A stretch of 64,000 bases of DNA from Bradyrhizobium sp. LTSP885 (GTDB taxonomy: Bacteria > Pseudomonadota > Alphaproteobacteria > Rhizobiales > Xanthobacteraceae): assembly GCF_000938305.1 (NCBI RefSeq), contig NZ_JYMT01000008.1, positions 1 to 64,000 of the forward strand. The letters run 5' to 3'. The notes beneath the pieces are model-generated. The model did no database searches. It saw nothing but the letters and a program-made list of their open reading frames with translations, and was not told the origin of the DNA. The position numbers and the translations under genes were made by a program. Below are positions 9,386 to 19,270 of the stretch, one piece after another; the stretch's first letter is position 1, and the number at the start of each line of letters is the position of its first letter.

Positions 9386-10662
9386 CACGCAACCCTTTCC
9401 TGCTTGCTGCGGCGCTTGAACAGGTCCTGGAACACCGGGAAGATCTCGCCGCGCTCGCTGACCTTGCGCATCGACAGCGGCGCACCGTCGTTGCGCAGGC
9501 GTTCGTAGAGCGTCCACAACGAGGAGTCCGGCATGTCGAAGGTGTAGTTGGCGGCCTCGCCCACCTCGAGATAGGCGAAGAACTGGCAGACCGGCAGGAT
9601 CTTATCGGTCAGGAGATGGCCCGTCACCGCGCTATCCGACGTCATGTTGTCGCCGTCGGAGGCCTGCGCAGCATAGATGTTCCAGTCGGACGGGCGGAAG
9701 CGGGTGCGGACGATGTCGTTCATCGCAACCAGCGCGCTCGACACCAGCGTGCCGCCGGAGGCCGGTCCGTGGAAGAATGTATCCTCGTCGACCTCCTCGG
9801 CGCGGTCGGTATGACGGATGAACACGATCTCGACGTGCTTGTAGCGCCGCCTCAGGAAGACGTAGAGCAGCATGTAGAACCGCTTGGCGAGGTCTTTCAT
9901 GTGTTCGGACATCGAGCCCGAGACGTCCATCAGGCAGAACATCACCGCTTGCGCCACCGGCTTCGGCACCGTCTCGAAACGGCGGTAGCGGATGTCGATG
10001 GGATCGATGAACGGGATCCGCTTCTTCTTGGCCATCAAGGCCTCAAGCTGGGCCAGCAATTCGGTACGGCGCGTAGCATCGTCGCATTCGGCGAGTTCGG
10101 CCTCGAGGGCTTCGATCTCGTCCTTGCGCGGCCGGCGCAGCGCCACGCGCCGGGCCAGCGCGCGGCCCACGGTGCGGCTGATCGAGATGTTCGCCGGCGA
10201 GCCTGACGTGGCGTAGCCGGCGCGCTGGATCCCCTCGCTCTCGGTTTCCGCCAGCTTGCGCTTGGCGAGATCTGGCAATTCGAGGTCGTCGAGGAACAGG
10301 TCGACGAACTCCTCGCGGCTGAGCACGAAGCGGAAGGCGTCCTCGCTATCGCCCTCACCGGCCCCCGAACCCTTGGCGCCACTCTGGTTCGGACGCTGCA
10401 ACCAGTCGCCTTCGACGTACTTCTTGTTGCCGGGCAGCACCATGTCGCGGGTGCCGCCCTCGCGCCGGAACCGCGGCTCATCCATGCCGTCCAGCGGGAT
10501 CGTTACCTCGCCGCCTTCCAGGACGTCCTTGATGTCCCGGTCTTGCGACGTCTTCTTCACGGCCCCCTGCACCAGCGCCTTGGCGCGCCGCAGGAAGCGT
10601 TGGCGGTTCTCCAGGCTCTTGCTACCCGGATTCAGGCGCCGATCGACGATATGAATGACCAC
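9385..10662 (-). CDS. DUF444 (YeaH/YhbH) family protein with von Willebrand A-like domain
   Basis: 425 residues, GTG start with GGATG about 6 bases upstream. MVIHIVDRRLNPGSKSLENR is the usual beginning of the family. A VWA-like metal-binding segment is visible at FCLMDVSGSMSEHMKDLAKR. The middle has a charged, low-complexity stretch (about residues 190-215). It lies between prkA (106 bp upstream) and spoVR (overlapping), the conserved three-gene order. E. coli YeaH acts with the kinase YeaG in sustained nitrogen starvation, so a role as partner or substrate of PrkA is inferred. Confidence 0.92.
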   Translation of the reverse strand: MVIHIVDRRLNPGSKSLENRQRFLRRAKALVQGAVKKTSQDRDIKDVLEGGEVTIPLDGMDEPRFRREGGTRDMVLPGNKKYVEGDWLQRPNQSGAKGSGAGEGDSEDAFRFVLSREEFVDLFLDDLELPDLAKRKLAETESEGIQRAGYATSGSPANISISRTVGRALARRVALRRPRKDEIEALEAELAECDDATRRTELLAQLEALMAKKKRIPFIDPIDIRYRRFETVPKPVAQAVMFCLMDVSGSMSEHMKDLAKRFYMLLYVFLRRRYKHVEIVFIRHTDRAEEVDEDTFFHGPASGGTLVSSALVAMNDIVRTRFRPSDWNIYAAQASDGDNMTSDSAVTGHLLTDKILPVCQFFAYLEVGEAANYTFDMPDSSLWTLYERLRNDGAPLSMRKVSERGEIFPVFQDLFKRRSKQERVA

Positions 10663-10768
10663 GTTGCATCCGCCTCAGGGATCATGATGCGATGATAGAA
10701 TATCGCACCACGATCTCATTTCCCTATTTGAGCATGAAAGCCGGTTTTCGTGTCTCTCGGATCATGCC

Positions 10769-12712
10769 CTAACCGGCCTGTTTCACCCGCATGTACCACT
10801 CGACGAGGCGGCGAACCTGGCGCTCGGTATAACCGCGCTCCACCATCCGCTCGACGAATTCGCCGTGCTTCTTCTCGGTCTCGCCGTCCTTCTTGGAACC
10901 GAACGAGATGACCGGAAGCAGATCCTCGACCTGCGAGAATATCCGCTTTTCGATCACGTCGCGGACTTTTTCGTAGGAGGTCCAGCTCGGGTTCTTGCCG
11001 CCATTATGGGCCCGCGACCGCAGCGAGAATTTAACGACCTCGTTGCGGAAGTCTTTCGGGTTGGCGATGCCGGCAGGCTTTTCGATCTTGGTCAGCTCCT
11101 GGTTCAGAAGCTCGCGGTTGAGCAACTGCCCGGTGTCGGGATCCTTGAAGTCCTGGTCCTCGATCCAGGCGTCGGCGTAATCGACGTAGCGATCGAACAG
11201 GTTCTGGCCGTAATCGGAATAGGATTCCAGATAGGCCTTCTGGATCTCGTTACCGATGAACTCGGCATAGCGCGGCGCGAGATCGGCCTTGATGAACTCG
11301 AGGTAGCGCTTCTCGGCCTCATCGGGCAGTTGCTCGCGGCGGATCGCCTGCTCCAGCACGTACATCAGATGCACTGCGTCGGCGCCGACCTCGGTCGTGT
11401 CGTGGTTATAGGTCGAGGCCAGCACCTTGAAGGCAAAGCGGGTCGAGACGCCGTCCATGCCTTCGTCGACGCCGGCTGCGTCCTTGTACTCCTGCACGCT
11501 GCGCGCCTTCGGGTCCGATTCCTTCAGGCTCTCGCCGTCATAGACCCGCATCTTGGCAAACAGCGTCGAGTTCTCGTGCCGGCGCAGGCGCGACATTACC
11601 GAGAAGCGGGCCAGCGTCTCCAGCGTAGCCGGCGCGCAAGGCGCGGCGGCGAGTTCGGAGGTCTGGATCAGCTTCTCGTAGATCTTCTGCTCCTCGGTGG
11701 TCCGCAGGCAGTACGGGACCTTGACGACACAGATGCGGTCGATGAAGGCCTCGTTGTTCTTGTTGGTCTTGAAGCTCTGCCACTCGGACTCGTTGGAGTG
11801 CGCCAGGATCACGCCGGTGAAGGGGATCGCGCCGATATTCTCGGTGCCGATGTAGTTGCCCTCCTGCGTCGCCGTCAGCAGCGGGTGCAGCATCTTGATC
11901 GGAGCCTTGAACATTTCGACGAATTCAAGCACACCCTGGTTGGCGCGGTTGAGGCCACCGGAATAGCTGTAAGCGTCGGGATCGTTCTGGGCGTAAGTCT
12001 CCAGCTTGCGGATGTCGACCTTGCCGACCAAGGACGAGATGTCCTGGTTGTTCTCGTCGCCGGGCTCGGTCTTCGCAACGCCGATCTGGCGCAGCCGCGA
12101 CGGCTGGATACGCGCGACGCGGAATTGCGAGATGTCGCCGCCGAAGGCTTCCAGCCGCTTGTAGGCCCATGGCGACATCAGCCCGCTCAGCCGGCGGCGC
12201 GGAATGCCGTACTTCTCCTCGATCATCGGCCCGAGCTGATCCGGATCGAACAGGCCGAGCGGCGACTCGAACACGGGCGAGAGCTCGTCGCCGGCCTTCA
12301 GCACGTAGATGGGGTGAACCTCCATCAGCGCCTTGATGCGTTCGGCAAGCGACGATTTGCCGCCGCCGACCGGTCCGAGCAGATAGAGAATCTGCTTGCG
12401 CTCTTCTAGGCCTTGCGCGGCGTGGCGGAAGAAGCCGACGACGCGCTCGATCGTGTCCTCCATGCCGTAGAAGCCGGCAAAGGCTGGATAGGAGCGTATC
12501 GTCCGGTTCAAAAAGATACGGCCAAGGCGGGGGTCCTTGGCCGTGTCAATCATCTGAGGCTCACCGATCGCCGCTAACAAGCGCTCGGCCGCATTGGCAT
12601 ATCGCATCGGATCGCTTCGACACGACTCCAGATACTCGGCCATCGACATGTCGGTTTGGCTTCGTGCTTCAAACGACCTGGCGAAGGCGTTGAACAAAGA
12701 ATCGTTGTACAT
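10769..12712 (-). CDS. prkA: PrkA family serine protein kinase (AAA-type)
   Basis: 647 residues from ATG 12712, with GGAGAGAGG 4 bases upstream. The frame is open for 34 more codons upstream without support. A Walker A motif GPVGGGKSS is at 113-121, within the PrkA AAA domain, which is followed by the C-terminal kinase-like domain. Length and N-terminal pattern match E. coli YeaG. It heads the prkA/DUF444/spoVR unit. Upstream lies a gene-poor 1.1-kb stretch in which I could not find a GGAAC-type stress promoter for it. Confidence 0.94.
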   Translation of the reverse strand: MYNDSLFNAFARSFEARSQTDMSMAEYLESCRSDPMRYANAAERLLAAIGEPQMIDTAKDPRLGRIFLNRTIRSYPAFAGFYGMEDTIERVVGFFRHAAQGLEERKQILYLLGPVGGGKSSLAERIKALMEVHPIYVLKAGDELSPVFESPLGLFDPDQLGPMIEEKYGIPRRRLSGLMSPWAYKRLEAFGGDISQFRVARIQPSRLRQIGVAKTEPGDENNQDISSLVGKVDIRKLETYAQNDPDAYSYSGGLNRANQGVLEFVEMFKAPIKMLHPLLTATQEGNYIGTENIGAIPFTGVILAHSNESEWQSFKTNKNNEAFIDRICVVKVPYCLRTTEEQKIYEKLIQTSELAAAPCAPATLETLARFSVMSRLRRHENSTLFAKMRVYDGESLKESDPKARSVQEYKDAAGVDEGMDGVSTRFAFKVLASTYNHDTTEVGADAVHLMYVLEQAIRREQLPDEAEKRYLEFIKADLAPRYAEFIGNEIQKAYLESYSDYGQNLFDRYVDYADAWIEDQDFKDPDTGQLLNRELLNQELTKIEKPAGIANPKDFRNEVVKFSLRSRAHNGGKNPSWTSYEKVRDVIEKRIFSQVEDLLPVISFGSKKDGETEKKHGEFVERMVERGYTERQVRRLVEWYMRVKQAG

Positions 12713-13852
12713 GATCCCTCTCTCCACGATATGTGTATCGCCGCACGACTGAAACGAGTCGCAACCAGAGTCCAAGGATCGAATCAGCGTCGGCACGCTG
12801 GGTCCATTGGACACTCGACCGACTCACTTCGGCAATGCACGGCGCGTGCAGCCTCTGCCTTATCAACAGGCAGGAAGCTTAATAGTTCATCAATATCCAC
12901 TATTGGTGGCCGGTTTTTGACGGTTTGTAGCCCGCTCGCCACATCCGTGGTTTACCGGGGTTCTGGCCTCCAAAGGCGAACATCCTGACTGGGCAACTTG
13001 CCTGCCCGGCGATGAACGTTGGGCTTCCTGGAAAGGTGTGACTGCCCGGGCGTGGCGTCAAGATGGGCGCTTCACATGTCGCATGAACAAAAACTTCAGG
13101 CGCCGTTGAACGTGCCTTCCTGTCGCCGCGACCAAGGCAGCGAGCCTGCGCAGTACCGCACGGCACCATCGCCGCACATGAACAGTGATGCGCGGCAAGC
13201 ATTGCTTATTCCCGAGAGCAGTCATGATGCTCGTGTTGCGCCTACACCGGCACGACGAAGATCGCGGTCTGGAATCGCAACAATCCGGACGATGAAGTTG
13301 GCAATGCTTGGTTCGCCGGCACGGACGACAAAATCCTTTCCGTCAATCGCGCAGCGGCAGGCGAATGCACCGATGCTTGTGACCGATCGCAAAGAACTCG
13401 CCGCACTCCGCCACAAATGATAGGCTTCGCCCAATCGAGTACAATTGCGGCAGGATGCGACGCCACGGCTTGTCGGCGCGATTTCGAAGGACGGAATTGA
13501 GCTCGCCGCCTGCGCCAACACCATGAAATCGCAGAACATCAGCCTGCACGACCTGCTGCCGGCTTCGTCAGTCCCGACTGGGGTGAGGTGGTCCGCCTCG
13601 CCGAGCTGCAGTCACAGGGTTACCTCTATTTGCGGCCATGAGCAGATCGCGCGCTGTCATAAAAATGCGCCGAGATCGGGCTCTGCTCGAAATCGGAATC
13701 CCGGCGGGATCGAACTGATGTGAACGGCGTTATGGTCTGGGACCACTGATATTCCATCCGGGCCCCCCACCTCTGTTGACAATCCGCCCCCGCCCCCGAA
13801 AGCTGCCCGGGAACCTAAAAATCGACCCTCGATCGAACGAGAACAGGCACCC
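12713..13852. other. Gene-poor 1.1-kb interval with decayed coding sequence
   Basis: There is no intact gene. Short open frames on both strands (minus 12900-13202, minus 13222-13539, plus 13019-13420) lack a ribosome binding site and recognisable motifs. The only recognised content is a DsrE-family remnant near 13445-13641. The composition is less GC-rich than in neighbouring genes, with an AT-rich patch at about 12880-12905. The interval probably holds the prkA promoter at its left end and the tal-pgi promoter at its right end. A TTGACA at 13776-13781 has no good -10 partner. Confidence 0.6.
13445..13641 (+). pseudogene. DsrE-family protein remnant, frameshifted and 5'-truncated
   Basis: The frame at 13478 reads AISKDGIELAACANTMKSQN and then ISLHDLLP, the conserved C-terminal half of small DsrE-like sulfur-relay proteins. 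After Pro at about 13561 one base is missing. Reading on in the next frame gives GFVSPDWGEVVRLAELQSQG and then YLYLRP before TGA at 13639-13641, exactly the expected family ending. No matching N-terminal half with a start and ribosome binding site is found upstream. I read it as a decayed gene copy; the family call comes from the motif pattern. Confidence 0.6.
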
Positions 13853-16699
13853 ATGAATCCCGTCAAAGCACTCGAAAACCACGGCCAGGCAGTCTGGCTC
13901 GACTTCCTGGCCCGCGGCTTCGTCACCAAGGGCGACCTGAAGCGGCTAATCGAGACCGACGGCGTCAAAGGCGTGACGTCCAACCCCTCGATCTTCGAGA
14001 AGGCGATCGGCAGTTCGGACGAATATGACGGTGCGATCGGCCAGGCCCTCAAGAAAGGCGACCGCTCGGTCGCCGACCTGTTCGAGCATGTCGCGGTCGA
14101 GGACATCCAGCACGCCGCCGACGTGCTGCGCCCGGTCTATGACCGGACCCATGGCGGCGACGGTTTCGTCAGCCTCGAAGTGTCGCCCTATCTCGCCATG
14201 GACACCAAGGGCACGATCGCGGAGGCCGAGCGGCTCTGGAAGGACGTCCATCGCAAGAATTTGATGGTCAAGGTGCCGGCGACGCCGGAAGGCCTGCCCG
14301 CGATCGAACATCTGATCGGCGAAGGAATCAGCATCAACATCACGCTTTTGTTCTCCCAGAAGGTCTACCGCCAGGTCGCGGAGGCCTATCTGAAGGGGCT
14401 GGAGACCTACGTTGCCAAGGGCGGTGATCCCTCACATGTCGCAAGCGTCGCCAGCTTCTTCGTCAGCCGCATCGATAGCGCGGTCGAGAAGCAGCTCGAC
14501 GAGAAGATCGCGAAGGCCAACGATCCCACCGAAAAGGAGCGGCTCGCCGCGCTGAAGGGCAAGGTCGCGATCGCCAACGCCAAGCTGGCCTACCAGGACT
14601 ACAAGCGCCTGTTCGCGGGCCCGCGCTGGGACAAGCTCAAGGCCAAGGGCGCGAAGCCGCAGCGGCTGCTGTGGGCCTCGACCGGCACCAAGAACAAGGA
14701 CTACCGCGACGTGCTCTATGTCGAGGAGTTGATCGGCCCCAACACCGTCAACACCGTGCCGCCGGCGACGCTCGACGCGTTCCGCGACCACGGCAAGCCG
14801 CGCGATAGCCTCGAGGAGAATGTCGACGACGCCCGCCGCGTGCTGGAAGAGCTGGAGAAATCCGGCGTCTCGCTCGAAGCGATCACCAAAGAACTGGTGA
14901 AGGACGGCGTCAAGCTGTTCGCCGACGCCGCCGACAAGCTTTACGGCGCGGTCGCCCACAAGCGCGCGACCTCGCTCGGCGGCGGGATCGACCACCAAAA
15001 GCTCGCGCTTGGCGCAAGCGTCGAGAAGGCGGTCGAGAAGAGCACCGAAGAGTGGCGCGCCTCGGCAAAAATCCGCAGGCTGTGGCAGAAGGACAAGTCG
15101 GTGTGGACCGGCGATGACGAGAACAAATGGCTGGGCTGGCTGACGAGCGCCGCCTCGGCTGACGTCGCCGACTACGAGGATTTCGCCCGGCGCGTGAAGG
15201 GGCAGCATTTTACCGATGCCGTGGTGCTCGGCATGGGCGGATCGAGCCTTGGACCGGAAGTGCTGGCCGACACCTTCCCGCACAAATCCGGCTTCCCGAA
15301 ACTGCATGTGCTCGACTCCACCGATCCGGCGCAGGTCCGCGCGATGGAAGCCTATGTCGACATCTCGAAGACGCTGTTCATCGTCTCCTCTAAATCCGGC
15401 GGGACCACCGAGCCGAATGTGATGAAGGACTATTTCTTCGATCGGGTGGCAAAGGCGATCGGCAAGGACAAGGCCGGCCACCGCTTCATCGCGGTGACCG
15501 ATCCCGGCTCGTCGCTGCAGAAGGTCGCAATCAAAGACGGCTTTGCCCGCATCTTCTACGGCGATCCCACGATCGGTGGCCGCTATTCCGTGCTGTCGCC
15601 GTTCGGCCTGGTGCCGGCCGCCGTCGCGGGCATCGATATCCGCAGCATGCTCAGCCATACACTGTCGATGGTGCGCTCCTGCGGCGCCGACGTGCCGCCG
15701 CAGGAAAACCCCGGCGTGCAGCTTGGGTTGGCGATGGGCATCGCAGGCCTCGAAGGCCGCGACAAGGTGACGATCTTCGCCTCGCCAAAGGTCGCCGATT
15801 TCGGCGCCTGGGCTGAGCAGTTGATCGCTGAGTCCACCGGCAAGGACGGCAAGGGACTGGTCCCGATCGAGGGCGAGACCATTGGTGCTCCTGCCGTTTA
15901 TGGCAACGACCGCTTCTTCATCGACTTGCGCACCGAAGGCGAGGATGAAGCCGCGCATGAGAGCAGGCTCGCGGCGATCGAGGCCGCTGGCCATCCGGTC
16001 GTGCGCATCGTCATGAAATCGATCGACCATATCGGCCAGGAGTTCTTCCGTTTCGAGATCGCGACCGCGGTGGCCGGCTCGATCCTCGGCATCAACCCGT
16101 TCAACCAGCCCGATGTCGAAGCCGCCAAGATCAAGACCCGCGAGCTCTCGGCTGCGTTCGAGAAGACCGGCGCGTTGCCGAAGGAAAAGCCGTTGGTGTC
16201 GTCGGCGAATGCCGATCTCTACACCGACGGCCAAAACGCCGAGGAGTTGCGCAAGGCCGGCGCCAATGGCGACCTCAATTCCTGGATCAAGGCGCATCTT
16301 TCGCGCTCCGGCCGTGGCGACTATGTCGCCCTGCTCGCCTATATCGAGCGCGACGGCGACACCATCGACGCCATGCAGGCGATGCGGCTGAAGGTGCGCG
16401 ACGCCAAACACCTTGCGACCTGCGCCGAATTCGGCCCGCGCTTCCTGCATTCGACCGGACAGGCCTACAAGGGCGGGCCCGACAGCGGCGTGTTCCTGCA
16501 GGTGACGGTCGACGACGCCCAGGACCTGCCGGTGCCCGGCCAGAAGGCGAGCTTCGGCGTGATCAAGGCGGCGCAGGCGCGCGGCGATTTCGACGTGCTC
16601 ACCGAGCGCGGCCGGCGCGCACTCCGCGTCCATCTCAAGGGCGACCTCGCCTCCGGGCTCGCGGCGCTTGATGCCGCGATCTCCGCCGCGCTGAACTAA
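13853..16699 (+). CDS. tal-pgi: Bifunctional transaldolase / glucose-6-phosphate isomerase
   Basis: 948 residues. Residues 1 to about 370 are a transaldolase: GVTSNPSIFEKAI near the start and the Schiff-base Lys140 in NLMVKVPATPEG. Residues about 385-948 are a phosphoglucose isomerase: GMGGSSLGPEVL, SSKSGGTTEPNVMKDYF and HIGQEFFRFEIATAVAGSIL. The fusion joins two enzymes acting on fructose 6-phosphate, linking the non-oxidative pentose phosphate pathway to glucose 6-phosphate. It is the first gene of a run with gnd 12 bp downstream. Tal-Pgi fusions are known in Bradyrhizobium relatives. Both active sites look intact. Confidence 0.96.
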   Translation: MNPVKALENHGQAVWLDFLARGFVTKGDLKRLIETDGVKGVTSNPSIFEKAIGSSDEYDGAIGQALKKGDRSVADLFEHVAVEDIQHAADVLRPVYDRTHGGDGFVSLEVSPYLAMDTKGTIAEAERLWKDVHRKNLMVKVPATPEGLPAIEHLIGEGISINITLLFSQKVYRQVAEAYLKGLETYVAKGGDPSHVASVASFFVSRIDSAVEKQLDEKIAKANDPTEKERLAALKGKVAIANAKLAYQDYKRLFAGPRWDKLKAKGAKPQRLLWASTGTKNKDYRDVLYVEELIGPNTVNTVPPATLDAFRDHGKPRDSLEENVDDARRVLEELEKSGVSLEAITKELVKDGVKLFADAADKLYGAVAHKRATSLGGGIDHQKLALGASVEKAVEKSTEEWRASAKIRRLWQKDKSVWTGDDENKWLGWLTSAASADVADYEDFARRVKGQHFTDAVVLGMGGSSLGPEVLADTFPHKSGFPKLHVLDSTDPAQVRAMEAYVDISKTLFIVSSKSGGTTEPNVMKDYFFDRVAKAIGKDKAGHRFIAVTDPGSSLQKVAIKDGFARIFYGDPTIGGRYSVLSPFGLVPAAVAGIDIRSMLSHTLSMVRSCGADVPPQENPGVQLGLAMGIAGLEGRDKVTIFASPKVADFGAWAEQLIAESTGKDGKGLVPIEGETIGAPAVYGNDRFFIDLRTEGEDEAAHESRLAAIEAAGHPVVRIVMKSIDHIGQEFFRFEIATAVAGSILGINPFNQPDVEAAKIKTRELSAAFEKTGALPKEKPLVSSANADLYTDGQNAEELRKAGANGDLNSWIKAHLSRSGRGDYVALLAYIERDGDTIDAMQAMRLKVRDAKHLATCAEFGPRFLHSTGQAYKGGPDSGVFLQVTVDDAQDLPVPGQKASFGVIKAAQARGDFDVLTERGRRALRVHLKGDLASGLAALDAAISAALN

Positions 16700-16711
16700 G
16701 GGAGCCCTGCG

Positions 16712-17695
16712 ATGCAACTCGGCATGATCGGCTTGGGACGGATGGGCGGCAACATTGTCCGCCGCCTGATGAAGCAAGGCCACACCACCGTGGTCTACGA
16801 CAAGGATCCGAAGGCGGTCGCGGCGCTCGCCGCCGACAACGCCACGGGCGCCTCGTCACTGGAGGATTTCGTCCTCAAGCTGGAAGCGCCGCGCACGGCA
16901 TGGGTGATGCTGCCGGCCGGCAAGATCACCGAAGCCACCATCGAGGCATTGTCAAAACTGATGCAGCCCGGCGACGTCATCATCGATGGCGGCAACACGT
17001 TCTGGCAGGACGACGTCCGCCGCGGCAAATCGCTCAGGGAGCGCGGGCTGCATTATGTCGATGTCGGCACCAGCGGCGGCATCTGGGGCATCGACCGCGG
17101 CTACTGCATGATGATCGGCGGCGACAAGGCCGTGGTCGACCGGCTCGATCCGATCTTCAAGACGCTGGCGCCCGGCATCGGCGATATCCCGCTCACACCC
17201 GACCGCGAGGGCCGCGATCCCAGGATCGAGCAGGGTTATATCCACGCCGGTCCGATCGGCGCCGGGCATTTCGTCAAGATGATCCACAACGGCATCGAAT
17301 ACGGCCTGATGCAGGCCTATGCCGAAGGTTTCGACATCCTCAAGAACGCCAACATCGAGGCGCTGCCGCCGGACCATCGCTTCGACCTCGATATCGCTGA
17401 TATCGCCGAGGTGTGGCGGCGCGGCAGCGTGATCCCGTCCTGGCTGCTCGACCTCACCGCATCGGCGCTCGCGGGGAACCATACGCTCGACAATTACTCA
17501 GGCTTTGTCGAGGATTCCGGCGAGGGACGCTGGACCGTCAATGCCGCGGTCGATGAGGCCGTGCCGGCCGAAGTGCTGACGGCTGCGCTCTACACGCGCT
17601 TCCGCTCGCGCAGGGATCATACCTTCGCCGAGAAGATCCTCTCCGCGATGCGCGCAGGCTTTGGCGGCCACAAGGAACCGCCCAAGAAAGCGTAA
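16712..17695 (+). CDS. gnd: 6-phosphogluconate dehydrogenase, decarboxylating (short form)
   Basis: 327 residues, with a GGGAG ribosome binding site. The Rossmann motif [17 protein letters not shown] opens the protein. The substrate and catalytic segments [20 protein letters not shown] and [19 protein letters not shown] are intact. The length is that of the short GndA class, lacking the long C-terminal tail of the ~470-residue enzyme. It converts 6-phosphogluconate to ribulose 5-phosphate, CO2 and NAD(P)H. It sits between tal-pgi and zwf (67 bp gap). Confidence 0.95.
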   Translation: MQLGMIGLGRMGGNIVRRLMKQGHTTVVYDKDPKAVAALAADNATGASSLEDFVLKLEAPRTAWVMLPAGKITEATIEALSKLMQPGDVIIDGGNTFWQDDVRRGKSLRERGLHYVDVGTSGGIWGIDRGYCMMIGGDKAVVDRLDPIFKTLAPGIGDIPLTPDREGRDPRIEQGYIHAGPIGAGHFVKMIHNGIEYGLMQAYAEGFDILKNANIEALPPDHRFDLDIADIAEVWRRGSVIPSWLLDLTASALAGNHTLDNYSGFVEDSGEGRWTVNAAVDEAVPAEVLTAALYTRFRSRRDHTFAEKILSAMRAGFGGHKEPPKKA

Positions 17696-17762
17696 CGAGA
17701 AATCGTAATAAGAAGGCATAAGGTGCAGGACGGTATTGCAGGAAGCATTGCAGGAATCATGA

Positions 17763-19268
17763 ATGGCTGACGCTCAGAAGAAACCCGATCCCTGCTCCTT
17801 CGTCATCTTCGGCGCCACCGGTGACCTCGCGCACCGGCTGGTGATCCCGGCGCTCTATAACCTCGCGGCATCAAACCTGCTGCCGGAGAAGTTTTGCGTG
17901 GTCGGCATCGCCCGCAAGGGCATGTCGAACGACGAAATGTCCGACAGCCTGCAGAAGGGCCTGCGACAGTTCGCAACGCGCCCGATCGACGAAACGGTCG
18001 TCAAGCGGCTGTTCGCATGCGTCACCTCGATCGAGGCCGACCCCAGGGACCCGGCGTCCTTCGATACGATGAACGAACAGCTCGACAGGCTCGAAACGGC
18101 GCGTGGAACGGGCGGCAATCGCCTGTTCTATCTCGCGACGCCGCCGAGCGCCTTCCTGCCGATCAGCGAACAGCTCGGGCGCACCGGCATGCTGACGGAG
18201 AACGGGGCGTGGCGGCGTCTGGTCGTCGAAAAACCGTTCGGCACTGATCTCGCATCAGCCAAGGCGCTCAACGCCGCGCTCTTGAAGCTGGTCGATGAGC
18301 ACCAGATCTACCGGATCGATCATTACCTCGGCAAAGAGACCGTCCAGAACATTTTGGTGCTGCGCTTTGCCAACGGCATGTTCGAGCCGATCTGGAATCG
18401 CAACCACATCGACCACGTCCAGATCACCGTCGAGGAGAAGCTCGGCGTCGGCCACCGCGGCAGTTTCTACGACGCCACCGGTGCGCTGCGCGACATGGTG
18501 CCGAACCATCTGTTCCAGCTGTTGTCGCTGGTGGCGATGGAGCCGCCTGCACGGTTCGATGCGCATGCCGTGCGCTCGGAGAAGGCCGAAGTGCTCAGCG
18601 CGATCCAGCTCCAGAGCGAGCAGGAAGCGCTGAACAATTCGGTACGCGGGCAGTATCGCGCCGGCAAGGTCGGCGACACCGAAATCGAGGACTATCTGAA
18701 GACCGAGGACGTCAAGCCTGACAGCACCACCGAAACCTATGCTGCGCTGAAGTTGACGATCGACAATTGGCGCTGGGCCGGCGTTCCCTTCTATCTCCGC
18801 ACCGGCAAGGCGCTCAACACCAAACGCACCGAGATCGCGATCAAGTTCAAGCAGGCGCCGATTGGCATGTTTCGCGACACTCCGGTGGATCGCCTGTCGC
18901 AGAATTTCCTGATCATCTCGACCGAGCCGACCGAAGGCATCGAGCTGCAGTTCAACACCAAGGTGCCGGGCCCGGCGATCGACATCGACGGCGTCGAGAT
19001 GAAGTTCCGCTACAAGGACTACTTCAAGGCGGAGCCATCCACCGGCTACGAGACGCTGATCTACGACTGCATGATCGGCGACAACATCCTGTTCCAGCGC
19101 GCCGACAGCGTCGAGGCCGGCTGGCAGGCGGTGCAGCCCTTCTTTGATGCCTGGAAGAACGCCGGCGGGCGCGGCCTGCAGCCCTACAAGGCCGGCAGCA
19201 GCGAAGGGCCGGAGGCTGCCAACGCACTGCTGACGCGCGACGGCCGCAGCTGGCGAAAGCTCAGCTGA
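17763..19268 (+). CDS. zwf: Glucose-6-phosphate 1-dehydrogenase
   Basis: 501 residues. The coenzyme motif FVIFGATGDLAHRLVIPALY is at the N-terminus and the signature RIDHYLGKETVQN carries the substrate-binding and catalytic residues. It makes 6-phosphogluconolactone and NADPH, feeding the lactonase gene 2 bp downstream. Full length for the family. The start ATG lies in a short A-rich stretch, with GGA upstream. Confidence 0.97.
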   Translation: MADAQKKPDPCSFVIFGATGDLAHRLVIPALYNLAASNLLPEKFCVVGIARKGMSNDEMSDSLQKGLRQFATRPIDETVVKRLFACVTSIEADPRDPASFDTMNEQLDRLETARGTGGNRLFYLATPPSAFLPISEQLGRTGMLTENGAWRRLVVEKPFGTDLASAKALNAALLKLVDEHQIYRIDHYLGKETVQNILVLRFANGMFEPIWNRNHIDHVQITVEEKLGVGHRGSFYDATGALRDMVPNHLFQLLSLVAMEPPARFDAHAVRSEKAEVLSAIQLQSEQEALNNSVRGQYRAGKVGDTEIEDYLKTEDVKPDSTTETYAALKLTIDNWRWAGVPFYLRTGKALNTKRTEIAIKFKQAPIGMFRDTPVDRLSQNFLIISTEPTEGIELQFNTKVPGPAIDIDGVEMKFRYKDYFKAEPSTGYETLIYDCMIGDNILFQRADSVEAGWQAVQPFFDAWKNAGGRGLQPYKAGSSEGPEAANALLTRDGRSWRKLS

Positions 19269-19270
19269 CC

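Noticed and set aside
12900..13202. 100-codon minus-strand ORF in the gene-poor interval
   Set aside because: No ribosome binding site, odd composition (many Cys, Pro, His), no recognised family; possibly a decayed fragment but not supportable as a gene.
13776..13813. TTGACA and GGAAC motifs upstream of tal-pgi
   Set aside because: Neither has a matching -10: the GGAAC at 13809 is followed at 16-17 bases by GATC/ATCG, and the TTGACA by GC-rich sequence.
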